Of a DNA stretch of 64,000 nucleotides, positions 58,151-64,000 are shown piece after piece. Each line of letters begins with the position of its first letter. The stretch's first letter is position 1. The stretch spans positions 186,001 through 250,000 of the forward strand of contig NZ_SSXV01000001.1 in NCBI RefSeq assembly GCF_009469595.2, written 5' to 3'. Made by a program: the position numbers and the translations under genes. The stretch is from Thauera sp. 2A1. Its GTDB lineage: Bacteria; Pseudomonadota; Gammaproteobacteria; Burkholderiales; Rhodocyclaceae. The notes beneath the pieces were generated by a model. It was not told the origin of the DNA. It searched no databases and saw nothing but the letters and a program-made list of their open reading frames with translations.

Positions 58151-58183
58151 CTTAACCCGTTCCCGCCAGCCCTCTACTTCGTG

Positions 58184-58783
58184 ATGCATTCCGATTCGCG
58201 CCGCCGCCATTCCGACCCCGCCGACGAAGCGCCCGAGCCGCCAAGCAAGAGCAGCCTGAAGCGCGAGATGCATGCCTTGCAGGATCTCGGCGAGCAACTC
58301 GTCGCGCTCTCTCCCGAGCGGCTCAAGAAGGTACCGCTGCCCGAATCCCTCTACGAAGCCATCCGCGACGCGCAGCGCTTCAAGATGGAGGCGCGCCGGC
58401 GCCAGATGCAGTACATCGGCAAGCTGATGCGCAATATCGACCCCGGGCCCATCCAGGCTCAGCTCGACATCTTCAACGGCAACTCCGCGGCCGAAGTGGC
58501 GAAGATGCACCGCCTCGAGCGCCTGCGCAACGAACTGCTGGAGGACGAGAAGGCGATCGGCGCCATTGCCGACGCCTGGCCCGATGCCGACCTGCAATAC
58601 CTGCGCACGCTGCGCCGCAACGCGCTCAAGGAGCGCGAGGCGGGCAAGCCGCCCAAGGCCTTCCGCGAGATCTTCCGCGTGCTGCGCGAGCTGGAGGAGG
58701 CCGCAACGCCACAGGAGGACGTTGCGGCAGGCGACGGGGAAGCCGACGGCGCGGACATCGAGCGCAGGCGGGAGCAACCATGA
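58184..58783 (+). CDS. yjgA: Ribosome-associated protein YjgA (DUF615)
   Basis: A 199-residue helical protein of the YjgA family, which binds late 50S ribosome precursors. SKSSLKREMHALQDLGEQLV and RRQMQYIGKLMRNIDP are diagnostic. I chose ATG 58184. Its stop overlaps the mog start (ATGA), so translation is coupled. Confidence 0.94.
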   Translation: MHSDSRRRHSDPADEAPEPPSKSSLKREMHALQDLGEQLVALSPERLKKVPLPESLYEAIRDAQRFKMEARRRQMQYIGKLMRNIDPGPIQAQLDIFNGNSAAEVAKMHRLERLRNELLEDEKAIGAIADAWPDADLQYLRTLRRNALKEREAGKPPKAFREIFRVLRELEEAATPQEDVAAGDGEADGADIERRREQP

Positions 58784-59370
58784 GTGATCACCTCCGCATC
58801 GGCCTGGTTTCGATCAGCGACCGCGCGTCTGACGGGCGCTATGAAGACCAGGGCATTCCCGCGCTGAAGGACTGGCTCGGCAGGGCGCTGACCTCCCCCT
58901 GGAGCGCAGAGGCGCGGCTGATCCCCGACGAGCGCCCGCTGATCGAGCGGACACTGATCGAACTGGCGGACGATGCGGGCTGCTCGCTGATCCTCACCAC
59001 CGGTGGCACCGGGCCGGCGCCGCGCGACGTCACCCCCGAAGCCACGCTGGCGGTGGGCGACAAGGAGATGCCCGGCTTCGGTGAGGAGATGCGCCGCATC
59101 AGCCTGAATTTCGTGCCGACGGCGATCCTGTCGCGCCAGGTGGCGGTGATCCGCGGCAAGAGCCTGATCGTCAATCTGCCCGGCCAGCCCAAATCCATCC
59201 GCGAGACCCTCGAAGGGGTGCGCGCCGCCGACGGCAGCGTGCGCCATGTGGGCATCTTTGCCGCCATCCCCTACTGCGTCGACCTGATCGGCGGGCCCTA
59301 CATCGAGACGGACGAGGCGGTGATCAAGGCCTTCCGGCCGAAGAGCGCCATCCGCCCCAGGCAGGCCTGA
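58780..59370 (+). CDS. mog: Molybdopterin adenylyltransferase Mog
   Basis: A 196-residue MogA that adenylates molybdopterin before MoeA inserts molybdenum. SISDRASDGRYEDQG, the TTGGTGPAPRDVTPEAT loop and NLPGQPKSI are intact. It is coupled to yjgA upstream and convergent with msrQ. With msrP next door, a molybdenum-enzyme context is plausible. Confidence 0.95.
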   Translation: MSDHLRIGLVSISDRASDGRYEDQGIPALKDWLGRALTSPWSAEARLIPDERPLIERTLIELADDAGCSLILTTGGTGPAPRDVTPEATLAVGDKEMPGFGEEMRRISLNFVPTAILSRQVAVIRGKSLIVNLPGQPKSIRETLEGVRAADGSVRHVGIFAAIPYCVDLIGGPYIETDEAVIKAFRPKSAIRPRQA

Positions 59371-59391
59371 GTGGGGCGCGCCGGCCGCGCC

Positions 59392-60078
59392 TCACTTGCC
59401 CGTCGGCACGATGCGGATCACGCGACCCTTGTAGGCCGGCACCGGCGGCGGCACCGCTTGCTGCCGGCGCCGTTCGAGTTCGCGCCACCAGGCGCGCAGG
59501 ACCAGCAGCCAGGCCAGCGCGAAGGCGTACAGCATCGGCTCGCGCACGTCGGCCTTCACCAGCCACCAGTAATGGACCACGCCGAGGATGGCGATGCCAT
59601 ACACCGAGCGATGCAGCGCCTGCCACTTGCGTCCGCCCAGGCGGCGGATGGACCAGGCGTTGGAGGTGAGCGCCAGCGGCGTCATCAGCACCAGTGCGGC
59701 AAAGCCCACGGTGATGAAGGGACGCTTCAGGATGTCGTGCGCGATTGCCATCCAGTCGAAGAACTGGTCGAGCCACACATAGGTCGTCAGGTGCGCGCAG
59801 CCGTAGGCGAAGGCGAACAGACCCAGCATGCGGCGCAGCCGCAGCAGCCAGTTGAGGCCGGTGAAGCGGCGTAGCGGCGTGACGCACAGCGTGATCAGCA
59901 GGAAGCGCAGCGTCCAGTCGCCGCTGGCGCGGGTGATGGTTTCGATCGGGTTGGCGCCCAGCGTGTCGTTGTGCCAGCCCAGTGCGAGGCGCAGCGCCGG
60001 CAGCAGGCAGAGGGCGAAGAGTGCCGCCTTGATCCATGCGATCTGCGTGCGGCTGGGCATTTGCAGCATGTTCATCAT
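59392..60078 (-). CDS. msrQ: Haem-binding membrane subunit MsrQ
   Basis: A 228-residue ferric-reductase-like membrane protein that feeds electrons to MsrP. About six hydrophobic segments are seen, with histidines in CAHLTTYVW and HRSVYGIAILGVVHYWW as likely haem ligands. Several ATGs are close together at the start (60078, 60075, 60069). It starts 23 bp after msrP ends. Confidence 0.94.
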   Translation of the reverse strand: MMNMLQMPSRTQIAWIKAALFALCLLPALRLALGWHNDTLGANPIETITRASGDWTLRFLLITLCVTPLRRFTGLNWLLRLRRMLGLFAFAYGCAHLTTYVWLDQFFDWMAIAHDILKRPFITVGFAALVLMTPLALTSNAWSIRRLGGRKWQALHRSVYGIAILGVVHYWWLVKADVREPMLYAFALAWLLVLRAWWRELERRRQQAVPPPVPAYKGRVIRIVPTGK

Positions 60079-60101
60079 TGCGTTGGGGCTCAGCGTCAGG
60101 C

Positions 60102-61049
60102 TCAGAAATTGGCGCGCAGGTCCATGCCCTGGTAAAGGCTGGCAACCTGCTCGGCGTAACCGTTGAACATCAGCGTCGGCCGCTTGCGGAACTCGCCGAT
60201 GCGCCGTTCGGTGGCCTGGCTCCAGCGCGGGTGGTCGACCTGCGGGTTCACGTTCGAATAGAAGCCGTACTCATGCTTCGCCGCCTTGTTCCAGGCGGTG
60301 GCGGGTTGCTTGTCGGTCAGGCGGATGGTGACGATGGATTTCGCGCTCTTGAAGCCGTACTTCCACGGCACCACCAGCCGTATCGGGGCGCCATTCTGGT
60401 TCGGCAGCACCTCGCCGTAAAGGCCCATGGCGAGCAGCGTGAGCGGGTGCATCGCCTCGTCCAGTCTCAGACCCTCGGCGTAGGGCCAGTCGAGCACCGG
60501 CAGGCGGCTCATCACCTTGGGGTCGTACAGGGTGACGAACTCCACGTACTTCGCACTGCCCAGCGGCTCGACCTGCTTCAGCAGGCTAGCGAGCGGAAAG
60601 CCGACCCACGGGATCACCATCGACCAGCCTTCGACGCAGCGCAGGCGGTAAATGCGCTCCTCGAGCGGCGCCAGACGCAGCAGCTCGTCGATGTCGAAGG
60701 TGCGTGGCTTGCCGGCGAAGCCTTCGACCCGCACCGTCCATGGGCGCGTGGCCAGGCGGCCGGCGTTCTCGGCCGGATCGCTCTTGTCGGTGCCGAACTC
60801 GTAATAGTTGTTGTAGGTGGTGACGGCTTTGTAGGGGGTCTTCTCCTCGCTGGTGCTGAACGGCGAGGCGGTCAGCGGGCCAAGCTTGGGCGCCGCGTTC
60901 GTGGCCGCCTCGGCGCTCGGCAGCGCGCCGCCGAGCGCGCCGGCAGCAAACAGCAGGCCGGCATCGCGCAGGAATCGGCGGCGGTCTTCGAACCGGGCGC
61001 GGGGCGTGATTTCGGACGGCAGGATGTCGGAAGGACGTTGGATAAGCAT
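60102..61049 (-). CDS. msrP: Periplasmic methionine sulfoxide reductase catalytic subunit MsrP
   Basis: A 315-residue molybdoenzyme of the sulfite-oxidase fold that repairs oxidised methionines in periplasmic proteins. It has a twin-arginine signal (RRRFLRDAG at 23-31), the Moco-binding cysteine C138 in [11 protein letters not shown] and the family motif VPWKYGFKS. Cofactor supply would come from the moeA, mog and related genes. It forms an operon with msrQ. Confidence 0.96.
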   Translation of the reverse strand: MLIQRPSDILPSEITPRARFEDRRRFLRDAGLLFAAGALGGALPSAEAATNAAPKLGPLTASPFSTSEEKTPYKAVTTYNNYYEFGTDKSDPAENAGRLATRPWTVRVEGFAGKPRTFDIDELLRLAPLEERIYRLRCVEGWSMVIPWVGFPLASLLKQVEPLGSAKYVEFVTLYDPKVMSRLPVLDWPYAEGLRLDEAMHPLTLLAMGLYGEVLPNQNGAPIRLVVPWKYGFKSAKSIVTIRLTDKQPATAWNKAAKHEYGFYSNVNPQVDHPRWSQATERRIGEFRKRPTLMFNGYAEQVASLYQGMDLRANF

Positions 61050-61211
61050 GGTTGCGGGGCTCGGTCGGGGTTGATTCATCGGCTGCCGGGCAAGGTCGCT
61101 GGCGCGCCTGGGTCTGCAGCGATGTCGCGCCGCCGACGCCATGGGGTGGCGCCTGTCGCGGCTGTCGCTTGTGTTGCCTGCTGAACTGTGACGCCCGCGG
61201 CGCGATTCGGT

Positions 61212-61538
61212 TCAAGGGGCGAGTTGTCGATACACCTTCGCGGCTACCGGCAACAGCAGCTCGCGCGTGGTCTTGCCCGACAGCGCGCAGGCGAAGCCGC
61301 GATCGACCCAGTGGAAGATCGCGATGCCGTGCTCCTCGGCAAGGCGGAAGCCGGCGGCGGGGTCTGCCGCCTGTCGGGCGCTGATGAAGAGGGTCAGCCG
61401 TTCGCCATTGCCATCCACGTGCATGAACCGGACGCCGGTGATGCGTGCGCCTTCTTCGTATGCAAGCTCGTCGAGGCCGAGGAGCAGCCACACTTCGCGC
61501 GGCTCGGCCGGCAGCGCCTGCAGGCAAGGCGCGTTCAT
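61212..61538 (-). CDS. Anti-sigma-factor-like C-terminal domain, lacking its N-terminal part
   Basis: A 108-residue protein that resembles the C-terminal region of the transmembrane anti-sigma factor (RsiW-like) family: YEEGARITGVRFMHVDGNG, LTLFISAR, AGFRLAEEHGIAIFHWVDRG, ALSGKTTRELL. The zinc-binding N-terminal domain and the membrane helix are absent, and no sigma factor gene is adjacent. It may be a stand-alone domain or the remnant of a broken gene; the upstream DNA to aroG is too short to hold the rest. Confidence 0.6.
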   Translation of the reverse strand: MNAPCLQALPAEPREVWLLLGLDELAYEEGARITGVRFMHVDGNGERLTLFISARQAADPAAGFRLAEEHGIAIFHWVDRGFACALSGKTTRELLLPVAAKVYRQLAP

Positions 61539-61631
61539 TCCCTTTCTCCGCGGAATTTCGCGCAAAGGCAGCGGGGCGGCGACTTCGGCTAGAATCCAGC
61601 TCTTCCCTTTGATTTAGCACAGACTGCCAGC

Positions 61632-62717
61632 ATGCCTGCTTCCATGAAGATCCATATCGACGACGTCCGCATCAAGGAGATCAAGGAACTCGTGCCGCCG
61701 GCCCACGTGCTGCGCGAGTTTCCGGCCACCCCCAGGGCGGCGGAGGTCGCCTACGATGCGCGGCAGGCGATCCACCGCATCCTTTACGGTGCCGACGACC
61801 GGTTGCTGGTGGTGATCGGGCCTTGCTCGATCCACGATGCCCAAGCGGCTCTGGAATATGCGCACAAGCTCAAGGCGGAGGCCGACCGGCTCAAGGACGA
61901 CCTGCTGATCGTGATGCGGGTGTACTTCGAGAAGCCGCGCACCACCGTGGGCTGGAAGGGGCTGATCAACGATCCTTACCTGGACAACAGCTTCCGCATC
62001 AACGAGGGCGTGCGGCTGGCACGCAAGCTGTTGTGGGAGATCAACGAGCTCGGCCTGCCCGCCGGCACCGAGTTCCTCGACATGATCACGCCGCAATACA
62101 TCGCCGACCTCATCAGCTGGGGCGCGATCGGCGCGCGCACGACCGAGAGCCAGGTGCATCGTGAGCTGGCATCCGGCCTGTCTTGTCCGGTTGGCTTCAA
62201 GAACGGTACCGATGGCAACGTGAAGATCGCGGTGGATGCGATCAAGGCGGCGCAGTCGCCGCATCATTTCCTGTCGGTGACGAAGGCGGGGCATTCGGCC
62301 ATCGTGTCGACGCGCGGCAACGAGGATTGCCATGCCATCCTGCGCGGCGGCAAGAGCACCAACTACGACGCGGCGAGCGTCGAGGCGGCGTGCAAGGATC
62401 TGGCCGCGGGTGGCGTGCCGGCGAAGGTGATGATCGATTTCTCGCATGCCAACAGCCGCAAGCAGCATCGCCTGCAGATCGAGGTGGCGCGCGACGTGGG
62501 GATGCAGATGGCGAATGGGGACGATCGCATCATCGGCGTGATGGTGGAGTCGCATCTGAAGGAGGGGCGTCAGGACCTGATGCCGGGGAAGGAGCTCGAG
62601 TACGGCAAGAGCATCACCGATGCCTGCATCGGCTGGGAGGACAGCGTGGTCGTGCTCGACGTGCTGGCCGAGGCGGTGCGCCAACGCCGGGTGAAGCGGG
62701 CAACCCAGTTCGAGTGA
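61632..62717 (+). CDS. aroG: 3-deoxy-7-phosphoheptulonate synthase (DAHP synthase, type I)
   Basis: A 361-residue DAHP synthase that opens the shikimate pathway from erythrose 4-phosphate and phosphoenolpyruvate. VVIGPCSIHD, RVYFEKPRTTVGWKG, PVGFKNGTDGN and DFSHANSRKQ are all present. AroF/G/H paralogues differ in feedback by amino acid; which one applies is not clear. ATG 61632 (or 61644). Erythrose 4-phosphate is also a transketolase product. Confidence 0.96.
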   Translation: MPASMKIHIDDVRIKEIKELVPPAHVLREFPATPRAAEVAYDARQAIHRILYGADDRLLVVIGPCSIHDAQAALEYAHKLKAEADRLKDDLLIVMRVYFEKPRTTVGWKGLINDPYLDNSFRINEGVRLARKLLWEINELGLPAGTEFLDMITPQYIADLISWGAIGARTTESQVHRELASGLSCPVGFKNGTDGNVKIAVDAIKAAQSPHHFLSVTKAGHSAIVSTRGNEDCHAILRGGKSTNYDAASVEAACKDLAAGGVPAKVMIDFSHANSRKQHRLQIEVARDVGMQMANGDDRIIGVMVESHLKEGRQDLMPGKELEYGKSITDACIGWEDSVVVLDVLAEAVRQRRVKRATQFE

Positions 62718-62744
62718 TTGGTCTGCTGCAGTGACGTCAGGCAT

Positions 62745-62770
62745 GAGCCCGCCGCGTGCGGGCTCTTTTC
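62745..62770 (+). terminator. Intrinsic terminator of aroG
   Basis: An 8-bp stem GAGCCCGC / GCGGGCTC with loop CGCGT, then TTTTC, 28 bp after the aroG stop codon. Confidence 0.8.
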
Positions 62771-62807
62771 ATATGCTTCGGATTGAACGCGTGATGCGTC
62801 CCCCGCC

Positions 62808-62907
62808 GTGGCAGTCGCACGGGGCCTTCCCTCTGCCGGCTGCGGAACTCGCCCTTCGGGCTCAGACAGTCCTCGCCGGCGCCGGGAATGCCCCGCACGC
62901 CTGCCAC
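62808..62907. repeat. Near-palindromic dispersed element, copy 5
   Basis: Arms at 62808-62830 and 62885-62907 (GTGGCAG...CGGGG...TTCC type, four mismatches in 23) enclose a core at 62838-62878 that is the exact reverse complement of the 41-bp core at 2951-2991. It occupies the aroG-dinB spacer. Confidence 0.8.
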
Positions 62908-62973
62908 TACCGAGCCTGGAGCGCACAGGTTGGTGCGTGCCACTGCGGGCGATGGACCGATCCGCGCTGAATC

Positions 62974-64000
62974 ATGCGCAAGATCATCCACTGCGACTGC
63001 GACTGCTTCTACGCCGCGGTCGAGATGCGCGACGACCCTTCGCTCGTCGGCGCGCCGCTGGCGGTCGGCGGGCGGGCGGAGGAGCGCGGCGTGATCGCCA
63101 CCTGCAACTACGAGGCGCGGGCCTTCGGCGTGCATTCGGCGATGTCGACCGCGCGCGCACTCAAGCTGTGTCCGCAACTGATCCTGCTGCCGCCGGACTT
63201 CACCCGCTACCGCGAGGCTTCGCGCCGCATCCTGGCGATCTACCGTGACTACACGCCGCTGGTGGAGCCGCTGTCGCTGGACGAGGCCTATCTCGACGTG
63301 ACCGGCGTCGACCGCTGCCGCGGCTCGGCGACGCTGATGGCGCAGGAGATCCGTGCGCGCATCCGCGAGGAGGTGGGCATCACCGCGTCGGCCGGAATCG
63401 CGCCGAACAAGTTCCTGGCCAAGGTGGCGAGCGACTGGAAGAAGCCGGATGGGCAGTTCGTGGTGCGGCCGCAGGATGTGGATGCCTTCGTCGCCGCGCT
63501 GCCGGTGAAGAAGATTTTCGGCGTCGGCAAGGTCACCGCGGCAAAGCTGAACCGGCTCGGGGTGCACACCTGTGGCGACCTGCGCGCGTGGAGCCTCGCC
63601 GACCTGGCGCGCGAGTTCGGCAGTTTCGGCGCCAGCCTGCACCGGCTGTGCCGCGGCATCGACGACAGGCCGGTGCGGCCGGACCGCATCCGCAAGTCGC
63701 TGTCGGTGGAGACGACCTACACCGTCGACCTGCCTGACGTCGCCGCCTGCCGCGAGGCGATGCCGGCGCTCATCGACGAGTTCAGGCGGCGCTTCGCACG
63801 GGCCCGGGAGACGCGGCCGGTGCACAAGGCGGTGGTGAAGATCAAGTTCTCCGATTTCAGCCAGACGACGGTGGAGTGTGTGTCGAGCGCGCCGGACGAC
63901 GCGCTGTGGCTGGCATTGCTCGACGAAGGCCATGCGCGGCGTGCGCGTCCGGTGCGGCTGCTGGGAGTGGGCGTGCGCTTCGCGGAGGAGGAGGAAAATT
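62974..64000 (+). CDS. dinB: DNA polymerase IV (5' part; runs off the right edge)
   Basis: The first 342 codons of a Y-family polymerase that bypasses DNA lesions. The N-terminus MRKIIHCDCDCFYAAVEMRD departs from the usual HxDMDCF: V/I7 and M9 are both Cys here, but the metal ligands D8 and, in SLDEAYLDVT, D and E near 103 are kept. The helix-hairpin-helix region KKIFGVGKVTA and the little-finger start are present. The reading frame is open to the window end without a stop. Confidence 0.94.
   Translation, partial: MRKIIHCDCDCFYAAVEMRDDPSLVGAPLAVGGRAEERGVIATCNYEARAFGVHSAMSTARALKLCPQLILLPPDFTRYREASRRILAIYRDYTPLVEPLSLDEAYLDVTGVDRCRGSATLMAQEIRARIREEVGITASAGIAPNKFLAKVASDWKKPDGQFVVRPQDVDAFVAALPVKKIFGVGKVTAAKLNRLGVHTCGDLRAWSLADLAREFGSFGASLHRLCRGIDDRPVRPDRIRKSLSVETTYTVDLPDVAACREAMPALIDEFRRRFARARETRPVHKAVVKIKFSDFSQTTVECVSSAPDDALWLALLDEGHARRARPVRLLGVGVRFAEEEEN

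Overview
The window is a high-GC chromosomal segment that reads as a betaproteobacterium. Gene order and protein sequences suggest Rhodocyclales of the Thauera/Azoarcus kind (an inference, since no rRNA or other marker gene is present). It is almost entirely coding and carries no tRNA, rRNA, CRISPR array, prophage or intact insertion sequence that I can recognise.

Positions 1-9459 hold a Calvin-cycle (cbb) operon read leftward: cbbL and cbbS (red-type form I RuBisCO), cbbX (red-type activase), cbbF (fructose bisphosphatase), cbbP (phosphoribulokinase), cbbT (transketolase) and cbbK (phosphoglycerate kinase, cut by the left edge). The LysR-type regulator cbbR is divergent at 8539. The wider spacers of this operon are filled with structured repeats: a REP pair between cbbL and cbbS, near-palindromic elements in three other gaps, and a 4 x 19 bp tandem array before cbbT. 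Next come a PIN toxin with its antitoxin and the glycolytic genes fba and pyk.

Positions 13-25 kb hold a B12-binding radical SAM protein, an orphan tripartite-tricarboxylate binding protein, a small accessory islet with a PD-(D/E)XK nuclease, a second set of central-carbon genes (tkt, gap, pgk), a solitary HicA-like gene, and a second phosphoribulokinase behind an inositol-monophosphatase-family gene. Transketolase, phosphoglycerate kinase and phosphoribulokinase are therefore each present twice within 24 kb.

Positions 25-53 kb are mostly housekeeping: rsmE, argA, a PAS-GGDEF diguanylate cyclase, yggX, phoU, rpiA, moeA, a DUF455 protein, ccsB/resB and cytochrome c4, engB, hemB, a HAD nucleotidase, a BioC-like methyltransferase, comF, trmL, gpsA, secB, grxC, rhodanese, an ArsR regulator, envC, ctpA, moeB, ribD, nrdR, glyA and a histidine phosphatase. 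Between engB and hemB, on the minus strand, lies a strong candidate for an unannotated small RNA: three hairpins with C-rich, anti-Shine-Dalgarno-like loops and an intrinsic terminator.

Positions 53-64 kb hold a complete TRAP transporter (dctQ, dctM, dctP), pmbA, yjgA, mog, msrPQ, a truncated anti-sigma-factor-like fragment, aroG, another copy of the dispersed repeat, and the start of dinB, which runs off the right edge.
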